DNA of 64,000 bases from Hysterangium stoloniferum. Its lineage: Eukaryota > Basidiomycota > Agaricomycetes > Hysterangiales > Hysterangiaceae. The translations under genes were made by a program, and so were the position numbers. Where the stretch lies: positions 248,001 through 312,000 of the forward strand of contig WHVD01000015.1 of assembly GCA_015178975.1 (NCBI GenBank), read 5' to 3'. This document shows positions 42,691 through 55,401 of the stretch, piece after piece. The notes beneath the pieces are model-generated. The model was not told the origin of the DNA. It did no database searches and saw nothing but the letters and a program-made list of their open reading frames with translations. Each line of letters starts with the position of its first letter. Positions within the stretch are counted from its first letter, which is position 1.

Positions 42691-43339
42691 AATAAATAAG
42701 TGTGTGAATTTTTATTTAGTAGGGTTAAAATGGAGGATAATCTGTATGTATATCCCATTTCTCTTCAGTTCAATGTGACACTGGGTGAGCAAAGAGATCT
42801 ATTGTGTCATCACTGCTCTTTTACACGACAATGGGCTGTTGAACTGTTATATGTAATTTAGGGCTTATGTGTGCTCAAGGCTCAAGGATTATAACTGAGG
42901 TAACAATGATATGATTGGGTATTCTCAACAACACCCCATAAATACCCATGTGATTTTTGATCCTATTCTTTTTTTACCTGATCCAATCTATCTTACAATA
43001 ATGATTTCTCATTTCACTATGGACCCACAGTGGTACACAACATGTATCTAATGTGCTCTCACAAAATCTAACACTCCCACCAGACAAAATAATCAAATCT
43101 TAATAAGAACTTTGGGGGACTGGAAGAAGGTGATGGTGGTGAAGAGCTGTATGAATATTTATTCACAATGGTAAAAGATAAAACTTGTTCTGTTTAATGA
43201 GTAGTGTTAGTAGAGGAAGGGGAAAAATATGGGGGCTTTGGAGGACCAGTTAGAACTGATTCCCTAACTTCTCAGAGTATGTCATAGACATAGAATGTGT
43301 TAAGACTCATGTCTGGATTCTGCCTGGGATCTGACTTTT
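42691..43339. repeat. Paralogue of 18,869-19,136 plus 24,283-24,720 (empty Tc1 site)
   Basis: Collinear with the interrupted repeat. At 42,901-42,920 it reads AACAATGA-TA-TGATTGGG, the uninterrupted target of the Tc1 element. No gene. Confidence 0.85.
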
Positions 43340-44878
43340 TGTTAGGATCCTTATCTTTTGGGTTCCCACAACTTGGGTTTACCCTCATAACCATCTGACA
43401 CACTGCTATTGGTACCCCTGACCATGGTGTCACCACCTGTGGCACACCAACACTTGTTTCTCTGTAGATTACCCTTTTGGTCATTCTGTTCCATCTGCCA
43501 CTGCCTTGGCACCTGGAAACCTGGTTTACTGTAGATTAACCCTCTAGTCATTCCATTCTGTCTCTGTGACATGAATTGGATTTTACTCAATAAAGTCAAA
43601 TAAACAATTGAAGAATATTCAACAATATCAAGTACAGATGCCTCATTTGACAAAGTATTAATTCATCCTGTTGATAAAGCATGAGGCAAAGATAGGATAC
43701 AGAGGCTCAATAATTAAGTTAAAGTAGGACTCAGAAAAGTTTGATGATTATATAATATAGTTAATATTATAATTATTGTACAGGTTTTCTGACTGACTTC
43801 CCTCACTCCTATCATTGCCCTTTTATACTATATATATATCATTTACCTATGATGATAATATAATATCAGAGTGAAATCATCTATAATGTCAAACTGAGAC
43901 AAGTCAAAGAATAGTTGAAGACTAGTTGAAAAATCTCAAAGAATAGTCAAGTCAGAAATTGAGTTGGAAATTGAGTTGAAAAGTCAAAGGAATGTTGAAG
44001 GAAAGTCGGATTGAACATTATTGGAATTTGAGCTTGTACATACATTCATGACACTCTGTCCCAACACTCTCCCTTCATCCATTCTACATGTAAACATTAT
44101 TTGCCACCTCATACTTTTAGAATAATTTTGTTACATCCCATTTAGTTTTAGTTTGGTCCTTGCCCCCTTCCATGCTTCCCTTGACCCATCACTACTTCTG
44201 CTTCCTTAATCAGACCTCCAGCTCTCCATTATACCTTCATATAAAGTTCCTACTATGTATGCTATATGTTAGAATCCCATCATTTTGGACCCCCACACCT
44301 TGTTTTTCACCAAGAAACCCTTGTGATCTCATTATCAGAGCCCCTGCCTACATCATTACCCCTTGCAGTGCTCCCAATACTTGTTTATAGTGAGCCAGCA
44401 TCTTGTTCCATCTCTGCTCCATCCACTCCTCTGTTCCCATCTCCACATATACTCCTTACTGCCACCTAATATTGTTGTTTAGTACTATACATTAGTTTCT
44501 ATCACTCCCTACCTCATCATCACTTCCCTGTGATCCATCCTACACTTTGCTTCTCTGGTTGCCCTTCTGATCACCTGTCTCAATGTAGTATAAAGCTCTT
44601 TCCATGTACATATACTACAGTTCTTCAGTTCAAATATCAACTTAGATTAGCCCCTCTTATTGTTTTGTCTTCCCCTCTCATTGCTATATTCTTAAAGAGT
44701 GGTCTTTGGCAAGCTGCAACCCTCTACCTCTCAACTCTTTGTGATTTGGCCCTCCAGTCGATTAAGCTAAGTGTTGACTCTAACTCATATTGTACTATCT
44801 GCTCTGCTTGAAATACTGGAGCACCCTGACAGTTCATGCAAGGGCACAACATATAAGTTGAAGCCAAGTGTTAAGATC
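43340..44878 (+). repeat. Family E LTR, interrupted by a family D LTR
   Basis: Starts TGTTAGGATCC as at 24,721. Interrupted at 43,567-44,053. It runs to the U5 motif (CAACATATAAGTTGAAGCCAAG), where another LTR begins. Confidence 0.55.
43567..44053. repeat. Solo LTR, family D, TSD CTCTG
   Basis: 487 bp from TGACATGAATTGG to ATTCATGACA with perfect target duplication CTCTG (43,562-43,566 and 44,054-44,058). Shares AATAAAGTCAAATAA with the copy at 28,562. Confidence 0.88.
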
Positions 44879-45131
44879 TAAGCTGGGAAGAGGAGGAGTG
44901 CTCTAGTCAGATAGGAAATGAGCTAATGGGGGGGCCAATGATAGAGATCATACTAGTCAGGAGGTCTGACTCTATAACCATAGTGGAGCTTGGCTTCAAC
45001 TTATGTGTTGTGCCCTTGGACAAACTGTCAGGGTGATCCAGTATTTCAAACAGAGCAGATAGTACAATATGAATACTTAGCTTAATCAACCAGAGGGCCA
45101 AATTACTAAGAGTCAAGAGATAGAGGGTCAT
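44879..45131 (-). repeat. Family E LTR fragment (minus)
   Basis: Starts TGTTAAGATCTAAGC immediately after CCAAG of the preceding motif. It contains GGCTTCAACTTATGTGTTGTG at 44,992 and is cut by the LTR at 45,132. Confidence 0.5.
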
Positions 45132-45934
45132 TGTTAGGGTACGTACACAGCAGGTTTCCGGAGAAACTCGCGGAATATCTGGTAGGACTTGGCTTCAGCT
45201 TATAGGCTGCACCCTCGTGAGATCATGTTGTCCAATTTCAGACAGGCAGATGGGAGTCCTGGGGAGTCCAGGTGGGGTTTGTGGGTCGAGGGGTCATAGG
45301 TCAGAGGTTGTGGGTTAAGAGGTCGTGAGTCAAGATGAATAAGAGAGATAGATGCACCAGAGCCCGTGGGCTCCAACTAGTGTGAGCAGTGTAATTCAAG
45401 TAGGAGTTTAGAGCAGAAAATGTATTGGATTACTGGGGGGAATCTAAGCCAATTTTCTGACTGGATTGTATGTACAACATCTGCCAGACTATATAGATCA
45501 TGGAATGAATGACATACCAAATCCAGTAATAATAAAATGGGAATAGTAAACACCAAATTTGGTGTTAGGAATGGGATGGAATGGAGTGGAGTCTGAATCG
45601 TGACAAATCATAATCCATAATGGGAAATGGAGTGGGAGCGGAGTCCAAATCATGACAGGTCATTTGACTAAAACGGGAACGGGGCTCTGTTAGAGGGATG
45701 ATGGGTTTTCTGAGTGGGGTCCGGTGACTGATGCGTGGGACGAGGTTGGACATAGACAGGGACAGAGTCTGGTGGGTATTCTGGTGACTGAAGCACAACG
45801 TAATGAAGTCGAATGTAGACAAGTCTGACATATGGAGTCCAGCGGGAATTCCGGTAAACTGACAATTGGTGTGTATAGGGCGTGGGTGTATATAAGTTAT
45901 TGCCTGGAATCCAGCGGGAATTCCAGTCATAACA
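45132..45934 (-). repeat. Family c LTR (minus), the 3' LTR of a lost element
   Basis: TGTTAGGGTACG to GTCATAACA. The sequence to its right reads, on the minus strand, AAAGGGAGGGTAC directly before the LTR, which is a polypurine tract. So this was a 3' LTR and 45,935 onward is the remaining internal 3' region. Confidence 0.75.
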
Positions 45935-46507
45935 GTACCCTCCCTTTGCTGAAGTCCCAGAGAGGCTCTAGACCTTGATAAGGTTCTTGTCAGCTACACG
46001 CATGTGTCAAAAGGTCATGTCAGTTACACGGGTGTGTCAAAGAGTCATGTGATCTGGAAGGTAAGGTTCACACACGACGAGCCTATATAAAAATTTGAAA
46101 AAATGAAATTTCTTCTTCTTTACTTCCCCCATCTTTGCCAAATGGGTCCAAAACCAACACCATGCAGGCCAATGCCGACCACTTAGCTCAATCAACCAGA
46201 GGGCTGAAATACTAAGAGTCATGTGGGTAAGAGTCGTGGCTTGCTGACAATGTCTTTGAGAGTATTAAGAGAAGAGTAAAAAGGGTTTAGAAAGGGGGTT
46301 AAAACAAGAGGAGTGTAATCTAAGTCAAAGTGGGGGTAATCTAGGTTGAGTTTCAAACTAAGGAACTATAGTGTTAAGATCTAAGCCAGGAAGAGGGGGA
46401 ATGCTCTAAGTTGGAGGGCTGATAATAGGAAATGAGTTAATTGGGAGGCTGACAATAGAGATCATACTAGTTGGGAGGTTCAACTTTATAACTGTAGTGG
46501 AGCTTGG
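45935..46507 (-). mobile_element. Chromovirus 3' internal remnant, inverted copy of 58,128-58,676
   Basis: Matches 58,128-58,676 in reverse at about 98-99 percent by eye. It includes a plus-strand TATATAAAAA (46,084-46,093), at the place of the antisense TATA box in elements A and C, followed by pyrimidine-rich DNA and ATGs at 46,105 and 46,162. Downstream it joins family-E-like repeat ending GGAGCTTGG. Confidence 0.6.
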
Positions 46508-47138
46508 TGTGAGAGGTATGGCGAAATACACTCAGGAAATATAGTCAGATGAGCTCTTACTATATCTCCTTTATTATTTCTATTTTCTCTCTATTATTAT
46601 ATCTATAATTAGTTTGACGACCTATGTATGCGGTACATCGACTCTTGTGGGCGCACACACGCCAGACTTATGTATTCTAGCGCCCGTAGTTTAGAACTCA
46701 GACACTTTTTACACCGCAACCACGACTTACCCAGACACCCGTTAGTGTCCTGTAAGTTGTGATTGGTGTATCGTCTCGACCGTCACAGACGGGCTTTAGC
46801 TACTCATTCAAATTGAGTTTCGAACTGTATCAGTCGAAACTCAATCCCTATCTCAACTCGCGTGGACTACATCCACGCTACTCTATTATTCAACTCTCTA
46901 ACTACTCTACTTGCACTTGAGCAGTTGTCCAGAATCGCACTTAACCAGTCGATTCTGCTTATTCATTCTAGCTATCTACCTTACTTTAGATAGCTACTTC
47001 TCTCTACCGTATTGAACTAAGTAGTCAATATGCGTTCGGTCCGTATTAGACTTAGACAGTCAATACATCGTGGTATCGTACTTCAACGGTCAATATTCTT
47101 CGTATATAGAACGGTTAGAACTTCTACCACTCTTCACA
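46508..47138 (+). repeat. 5' LTR of element B (631 bp)
   Basis: TGTGAGAGGTATGG to CTCTTCACA. About 3 percent different from the solo LTR at 53,587. It begins directly after GGAGCTTGG. Confidence 0.92.
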
Positions 47139-47139
47139 G

Positions 47140-47153
47140 TGGTGATCCGGGCC
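47140..47153 (+). promoter_or_regulatory. tRNA-type primer-binding site of element B
   Basis: TGGTGATCCGGGCC begins 1 nt after the LTR. The leading TGG fits a tRNA CCA end. I do not assign the tRNA. This differs from the self-primed element A. Confidence 0.55.
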
Positions 47154-47214
47154 GGACCGCTCTTTCCCTATGAAGAAAAACATTTATTTTAACTATCAAA
47201 TTCTAAACACGTAA

Positions 47215-50202
47215 ATGACCACTGGCAAGAACCAAATGCCGAGATCCTCTGTGACCCCGAGTAGTTCAAAACCTCGTCAAAGACCTGCAAGTCTGGAACC
47301 ACCCCGTAACGTCACCATGAGGAAGTCTTCGTTGACTTTTCAAAAACCAGCTCCTCCCAGAAGTCCCGTCGAAGCAGTAGCTGGACTGTCAATGGATGCC
47401 CCTCCAAGTCCACGAGAAGAACACCCGTCAACTGAACAGTTGAACATCCCCGGAGCTAAGGTCGAAATTACCCATGCTTCTGAACCCATTCTCTCATTCC
47501 CACCTAAACAGGTCATCCTTAAGCAATTCTTTAGGGGTCATATGATTTACGCCCAGCCCATCGACTTACAATGGGATGCGTACTACACCGACCGAATTTC
47601 TACGGATCAGGTTACTCCCTTTGTGGAGGAGTACAATACGGACTACCCCCTCTTACCGGTGACTGTAGCAGTCTGGTTAGGTCGTTATCAGGCTATTTTA
47701 TCGGTGCAGGATCTATTCTTACGACCTGGAACCCTTGAGGACTTGACTCGCTTGATTCCCGAATGGTCGAGTGAAGTTACTTCTGTTATGGAAGGAGGGA
47801 GGACAGTTCTTAAACAAGAGGTGTTCTGTTCATTCCTCGAAGTGCTCCGCACACACGATGACGCGTTACGAATCCTTCATGTCCTACTCGGTGGGGATCA
47901 CATTGTCCCCAAAGTCGACTACCAGTATATATACATTCGGATGCTGGAGGAGTCTCTTAACAGGATTACTCGGAATTCTTCGTTTGCATATTTCACTTTA
48001 AGGGGTCGGTTAAGGCGAAATCAGAGAAGACTCGATAAGATGGTTTTGGAAGTGCTTTACCCTTATGGTGATTCCATCCAGGTACCCAATTCGCCCATCT
48101 CCACAACAAGTTCGTTTGTTTGTACCCTGAATGGATCTCCCGACACTCGTTTCCTTCATTCGCTCAATCGTCCCATTATTTTGCAAGACTTCCCGTCTGA
48201 CATGAGGATGCAGGTGGCGGAACATCTTCAGGAAAAAGGAATGGAAATATGCATCCCCCTCTATCAGCCTCAACCTCGTCGACCTTTGAATACGGTCGAA
48301 ATCGAGAGAGGGATCACAACGGAACCTAGCCCTACCCCCCAACAGGAAATTCACCGCTCTCGCATTGCGTTCAAACGAATCCCTGGCAATACAAACGTGG
48401 GTGATGAACCAACTATGACTAGAAATCGATCAGTCGCCAACAGGGGTCGACTGTCTTTCTCCACTGCATTCACCGAGGGTATAGCTGGTCAGGTTGCTGG
48501 TCGAGGATCGCTGAATCCAGTCGATCCTCGCCATTCCCTGCCGATCTCCTCCAACCCTTTTCTGCCATCAGGAGGACCTCCTAGTAATTCATCTGGGAGT
48601 TCTAGTACCTCAAGCTATGGAGGGAATTCGGGACATGGGGGGCATCACGGTAGAGTACCTAACTCTCCCTTTCAAACTCCGATGCAGCCTCGAGCCAGCA
48701 CGCCTATCGATGACTTACCTAAGGATAAAAGGATCGCTCTTAACACCAACGACATCAAGATCAAATGGTCAGACCTTCCCAAATACGATGGGACTCAATC
48801 CAAGGCGTTGGATTACATCATGGACATTATGAGCCTCTCGGAGATCTCTGACTCCATGAGTACATTGTTGGGAGTCGCTCTGCCAAGATGACTCACCGGC
48901 AGTGCTAAGATCTGGTGGAGCATCCTAGACCGTGAACATCGCACTGAATTTAGTCGATCTCACGGATCGTTTCTTTGGGGCATCGTAGAAGGATTACTAG
49001 GAACTCGTTGGCGCGAATCCTTGGCTCTAGAATGGGAAGCCATGAAGTTTCGACAGGCCAGTCACAATCATGAGACACCCGTTCATTCCATTCAGTGAAG
49101 GGTCAAGCTCTATCGATTCTTGTACGGGTTCCACCAAAACCAGAAAGACGAAATGCACAGACTTATCCTGACACTACCCGCGGAATGGCTCTATCTTCTA
49201 CAGGGACAACCTATCGACGACATCATGAGCTTACAGACTTACGCGAACAATTTACAAGAGGCTCTGATTAACGCTTGGGTTCAAACACATCGAGAACGTT
49301 ATCGGTTTCAGAAACCCAGAGTCATGATCGCCGAGCAAAACGAGTTGGATCCCTGGCATGAGGAGGAGCACTCTGGAAAAATTGACTCCACTAATCGAGG
49401 CCACGTCCTCCTCGGCAAACTCGAGGATAAAACCGTCCCTAGGAGATCGAACGCTAAGCAGGGTAAGAAACACGGCAAGTTCTTTTTCGAACGAAGTGAC
49501 AAGAAAAGCATCGCCAAGCCTCCGAAGGAGTGTTGGATTTGTGGGAGCTTAGAGCATTTCAAGATCGACTGCCCCCATGCGGGCAGGATGTCGCACTATG
49601 TCTCTATTAACAAGTGCTCCACGCAGAATCCAATGGAGGAGGCAGAGGATCAAAGGGCTTATGAAACGGTTTATGGATTAAGTGTGGGACAAGTACATAA
49701 CATTGATGAGGAATCAATTTTCATTTCTGTCTACCTTCCTCAGCCAGAGGACAACATCGTTTCAGACGTGAAAGCATCCTCGAATGAGAATGAGACATTG
49801 CAAGTTTATGTTTCTATATCAGACCATGATTTTCTCGAGAAAGGAGACTGGCTAGACGCTCATCGTCAGAACCGTGAAGGTCTGACTGAGATGAGAGTTT
49901 TATCGCAACCTGAACCTCCCACCATTGAGGAAATTGTCGACGAGGACGCATTTGCGAACCAATCTAAGGAAATAAATCAGACCTACGTCATAGAAGACCC
50001 CTCTGAGTCAGAGGGATCGGAGGAGAGCTTCCCCTTCGACCCAGGGCAATTACCCGACTTAATTCCTTGCGATGAGTCAGACTCTGAAGCGGACGACTCT
50101 ATTTCAAACGCTCCCAAAGTACCTAACGGTAGATGTATCAGGAGGGACATCAAACTGGCTGCAAGAAAAGAAAGCAAAAGACCTAGAATTCAATACCCCT
50201 GA
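47215..50202 (+). pseudogene. Element B gag (in-frame stops)
   Basis: A frame of about 995 codons in which TGA stops at 48,889 and 49,096 break an otherwise continuous reading (LGVALPR*LTGSAKIWWS, HSIQ*RVKLYRF). A CCHC knuckle CWICGSLEHFKIDC lies near 49,533. The N-terminal third is Pro/Ser-rich with a non-gag-like folded part; an acidic tail (EDPSESEGSEESF) precedes the stop. The gag, protease and RT parts share one frame. Confidence 0.85.
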
Positions 50203-50214
50203 TCCAGTCGACTT

Positions 50215-52650
50215 ATGAAAGAGGATTCAACTATTATCTATCGCAGAAGGGACCCTCCGGGTGGATATTCCAGTATTGGGATTTCAGCATTACACGTCTA
50301 CGGACGCGTAGGGAATTCAGAAGCCTCAAATCCTATTAAAATCAGGCTGGACGCCGGAGCTGACCTCTCCTTAATCTCGGAGGATTTCTATAAGGAACTA
50401 GAAGACCACCCTAAACTCAAGCAGGGACTCAAGCTGCACCTCATACAACTTACCGGTAATGCCAAAGTATTAGGATACGTCAACGTCCCCATTTATCTCG
50501 AGGACGACACCGGTATACTCCTCAAATTTACCGCCGAGATGTACGTTGTCCGAGGTATGACCATCCCGATCCTTCTTGGAGAAGACTTTCACGTGAACTA
50601 TGAGATCAGGACACTGCGAGACCAACCGCTGGGTTCCAGATTGATTTTGCCTGGGAGAGCAGGATCTATTCCAGCCAGTTCTTCCAAGGAGCCGCAGCCT
50701 TTAACCTTTTCGATTAGCAAGATCCCCTTTGAGGAATAAGCCAATGACTCATCTGAATTGACTTCCAAACCAGACAAAGGAGTGCGTACTGAAAGAGTCA
50801 CACGGGCCTCACAAGATTGTACTATAGAACCGGAATCAGCTTGATTAGTACCAATCTTTGTAGGAGATCTTATTGGTGACCAATGGACAGTCGAGGGAGT
50901 TGTCTTGCAGAATGACGATGGGAGTATACTAGCTGCTCCCACCACCACCATCTCTAGGGAACGTGCCGCGATACCTCTCGCTAATCCCTCTCTGATGCCA
51001 AGAATCATTAGACGAGGGGAAACCATTGGATTAATTCATGACGCGAACAAATGGGCCCAGACTCCTAGATCTTCGACTGAGAGGGCATCGATGCAGTCGA
51101 CGGCAACCAGGATCGCCCATCTCATTGAAAGTCTATCAAGAATAGAAGAGGAACGTGTTCTTAATCCTCAATCCTCTGGACTGCCCCCAGAACGGGAACT
51201 TGCAGACGATTTTGACCTGGCAGGTCCTAAAACGTCAGAGGTTGCCACCACGGAAACGTTTCGTGCGGAAGACCTGCATAAGCTGGTTAACTTAGGACCT
51301 GACATCCCTACCGAAGTCTCCTCCCGCTTGGAGTCGGTATTAACTAAGAATGTCCTAGCTTTCGGCGTAGACAGGCGACTGGGACAAGTGGATGTCAAGG
51401 TCAATGTCCCATTGAAAGAGGGCGCGCAACCTATTTCAATGTCAATGTTCCCAACCTCCCCAGCTAATAGGAAAGTCATTGATGAACAAATGGATACTTG
51501 GTTCCAACAGGGAGTAATCGAACCGTCCAAGAGTCCTTGGGGGGCACCAGCCTTTGTCGTCTATCGCAACAGGAAACCACAAGTAGTGATCGACTATAGA
51601 AAGTTGAACAGTCTAACAGTTCCCGACGAATTCCCGCTGCCACGCCAGTCGGAAATCATGCAAGCGCTTTCAGGCTCCAACATCTTATCTTCCTTCGATG
51701 CACTAGCCGGTTTTACCCAACTTGAAATGTTAGAGGAAGACAAGCCAAAGACCGCCTTCAGATCCCATCAAGGACTGTGGCAATTCAGGAGAATGCCCTT
51801 TGGACTTCGTAATGGACCTTCTATATTCCAAAGGGTTATGCAAACCATACTTGCACCTTACTTATGGATATTCTGTCTGGTTTATATTGACGACATCGTG
51901 ATCTTTTCTAAGACATGGGACGATCATCTAGAACATTTAGATCAGGTTTTACAAGCCATAATTGCCGCGGGAATCACTCTCTCGCCCAAAAAGTGCTATG
52001 TAGGGTATAATTCGATTCTACTACTAGGACATAAGGTGTCTAGACTTGGCTTTTCGACCCATCAAGAAAAGGTCGCCGCTATATTAGAATTGGCTACGCC
52101 TTCTAAGATAGCGGATCTTCAACGTTTTCTAGGAATGGTTCTGTATTTCTCTGCGTACATACCATTTTACTTCTGGACGGTCGCTCCACTTTTCAACTCT
52201 TGAAGAAAGGAGTTCATTGGAATTGGGATTCTGAACATGCCCGAGTTTTTGAGGACATCAAGGTTGCATTGAGCTCAGCTCCAGTACTCGGACACCCCGC
52301 GAGCGGTATGCCTTACCGGTTATACACGGACGCTTCGGACTTTGCACTAGGATGTTGTCTCCAACAAATACAGAAAATGGCACTTAAAGACCTTAAGGAT
52401 ACGAAAATTTATTCCCAAGCACGAGCAGCCTTCGATCAATCACGAGACGTGCTGGACGGATTCCTGGGCCGCAGATTTTAATGACACCAGTGTCACGGTC
52501 GAACGCGTTATCGCCTACTGGAGCCGTACGCTCAAGAAAGCAGAATGTAACTATTCAGCCACAGAGCGAGAAGCGTTAGCTGCTAAAGAAGGATTAGTCC
52601 ATTTCCAGCCCTTTATCGAAGGCGAACATATCCTTCTGATCACTGACCAC
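50215..52650 (+). pseudogene. Element B protease, reverse transcriptase and RNase H (disrupted)
   Basis: Aspartic protease with RLDAGADLSLIS (about 50,343; DAGA in place of DSGA/DTGA), flap and ILLGEDF. RT with YIDDIVIFS (about 51,883) and preceding KSPWGAPAFVV. RNase H with YTDASDFALG (about 52,323). Stops at 50,737 and 50,842 and frame changes at about 52,199 and 52,460 break it; the two frameshifts cancel, so only the RNase H segment is out of frame. Confidence 0.88.
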
Positions 52651-53586
52651 ATGGCGTTACAATGGGCCAGATCTTACGAGAATACTAATCGTCGACTGGC
52701 CGCATGGGGGGCGGTATACGCTGCATACCCCAGTCTGGAAATCCTATATAGAGCAGGACGAATACATAGCAACGTTGACCCACTGTCCAGACTTCCTCGA
52801 GTACCAGACTATGCTAGCCCCGCGAGGGACGACCTTTTACCGATCGTAGCGGATTCTTATAACCGGAATAATGATGAGACGTTATGGGAGAACAAACCAG
52901 CGGAAAAGGCCGTCTTTCTCACTCATCACGAGTTAGTCGAACCAGTCGGAACCATGGAAGAGGTCCCCCAAACGAAATGGGATTTGCACAACCTCCCCAG
53001 AAACGATGAAACCGATGAAGCGAATTTTACTCTCTCTAATCCACAATTGCTTATAGAGATCGACGAAAATTACGCTAAGGAACTTTGCGACGGATATCAG
53101 AAGGACCCTGCCTTCAGAAACTATTACGCCACCAATCCCATTTCTCCAAACATGGTAACTACTCCTTTGCATTATTTCATCGGCAAGAATAAGCTATTGT
53201 TCTTTCGAGATTCAGACTGGAAAAGTCGAATCTGCGTTCCTGGCAGCATGACGATGACCATACTCAAGCTGATACATGATAACCCCTTCGAAGGAGCTCA
53301 TGCAGGCGGCCACAGGCTCTTTAATCTGATGAAAGACTGTTTCTTCTGGCTGAGGATGTTGCATGACTGCGTGGCATACGCTCGCAGCTGTGATATATGC
53401 CAGAAAACTAAAATTGATCATTCCACTCGACAAGGAGCTCTTCGACCCGTGGATGTACTCCTAAGGCCGTTTAATGTTGTCTCGATGGACCTGATTACCG
53501 GATTGCCTCCTTCTACAGAGGGTGGTTATTCCGCCATCTTCGTCGCTGTGGATAAACTCACGCATTTCTTAATCTGTGAACCCACC
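52651..53586 (+). pseudogene. Element B integrase, first part
   Basis: End of RNase H, connection, zinc finger (HDNPFEGAHAGGH and CDICQK) and the first catalytic Asp (VSMDLITGLPPS). It stops at EPT where the solo LTR is inserted. Confidence 0.9.
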
Positions 53587-54217
53587 TGTGAGAGGTATGG
53601 CGAAATACACTCAGGAAATATAGTCGGATGTGCTCTTACTATATTTCCTTTATTATTTCTATTTTCTCTCTTTCATTATATCTAGAATTAGTTCGACGAC
53701 CTATGTATGCGGTACATCGACTCTTGTGGGCGCACACACGCCAGACTTATGTATTCTAGCACCCGTAGTTTAGAACTCAGACACTTTTTACACCACAACC
53801 ACGACTTACCCAGACACCCATTAGTGTCCTGTAAGTTGTGATTGGTGTATCGTCTCGACCGTCACAGACGGGCTTTAGCTACTCATTCAAACTGAGTTTT
53901 GAACTGTATCAGTCGAAACTCAATCCCTATCTCAACTCGCGCAGACTACATCCATGCTACTCTATTATTCAACTCTCTAACTACTCTACTTGCACTCGAG
54001 CAGTTGTCCAGAATCACACTTAACCAGTCAATTCTGCTTATTCGTTCTAGCTATCTACCTTACTTTAGATAGCTACTTATCTCTACCGTATTGAACTAAG
54101 TAGTCAATATGTGTTTGGTCCGTATTAGACTTAGACAGTCAATACATCGTGGTATCGTACTTCAACGGTCGATATTCTTTGTATATAGAATGGTTAGAAC
54201 TTCTACCACTCTTCACA
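53587..54217 (+). repeat. Solo LTR of the element B family inside its pol gene
   Basis: 631 bp from TGTGAGAGG to CTTCACA with target duplication CCACC (53,582-53,586 and 54,218-54,222). Together the insert and duplication are 636 bp, a multiple of three, so the frame resumes unchanged. Confidence 0.93.
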
Positions 54218-55206
54218 CCACCACTTCAGATCTATCCGTAGAAGGATTCGCGTGAATCTTCGTGAATAAAGTAGCCGCTCCTTTCGGTCTGCCTTCAAGG
54301 ATAATCTGTGATTGAGACAAGAGGTGGACCTGTAGGTTCTGTAGGGAAGTCTGCAAAGTATACGGAAGTGCCCTTGCAGTATCCTTGTCCCACCACCCTC
54401 AGACCGACGGTCAAACGGAGAACGCTAATGCTATTGTGGAGCAAATGCTCAGAGCATACTGCGCCTCTTCGAAGGAGGAATGGTCTAAATGGACTCAAGT
54501 AGTGGCTCATACCTACAATTCGACGGTTCAAAGCTCAACAAGCTATGCACCGGCCTTTTTGCTGATGGGCTACTTACCAAGAGGAATGTCTAGCTGTCTG
54601 GGAGGGGACGACCCTGTGGTTCCCAGAGAATTATCGGATAGCCCTGTAGCCGACCAATGGATCTTAGAATTGGAAAATCACCGACAAGTGGTGCAGGATT
54701 CGATTGCGCAAGCACAAGAAACCCAAGCTTGCAGTTACAACAAGAGACGGAGATTGGTGGAAGATATCTCAGAGGGAGATTATGTTCTGATTAATCCCCA
54801 TTCTCTCGAGCTCATTGAAGCCAAAGGACCCAGAAGGAAACTTATACAAAGACGGATAGGGCCGTTTGAGGTCTTGGAAAAGATCAATCCTCAAGTCTTC
54901 CAACTCCGCATTCCCTTGGAATATCAATTACATCCAGTGATTAATCGAGATCATCTTAAAAAGTACCACCTCTCCCCAAAGGAATTCGGATCCAGGGAGC
55001 TACTCGAGAACCCTCGAGAACTCAATCGTAAGGATGAGGAGTACGAAGTAGAAGCTATAGTAGGGCACAAAAAGCATCGAAATCGACTCCTTTTCCAGGT
55101 TCGATGGAAAGGATATGGACCAGAGGAGGACACTTGGTTAAACGGCAATGACCTTCATAACGCTCCCGCTCTCCTTAGAGCTTACAAGACTATTTATCGA
55201 ATTTAA
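54218..55206 (+). pseudogene. Element B integrase, second part, with chromodomain
   Basis: Resumes at TTSDLSVEGFA; stops follow within 100 bp (TGA for Trp and for Arg in ICD*DKRWT). The region then reads openly through HHPQTDGQTENANAIVEQML (catalytic Glu), a GPF/Y-type segment (RRIGPFEVLEK) and a C-terminal chromodomain (LFQVRWKGYGPEEDTWL). Confidence 0.9.
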
Positions 55207-55401
55207 TGATCATTTCACATCCTTACGACGACAATGCTGTTTATCTACTTCTAGCTTTACCCCCCCACTTTCTTCCTCCTCGGCCTTTCACTTCAATAAC
55301 CGAGCGGAGCTTGAAATTAATATAAAATATGTAAATTCGCTAAAGAAAATTTCATTCCCCCTATCTCTTCCCTCCACGTCAACCTCTCTAATCAGTATAC
55401 T

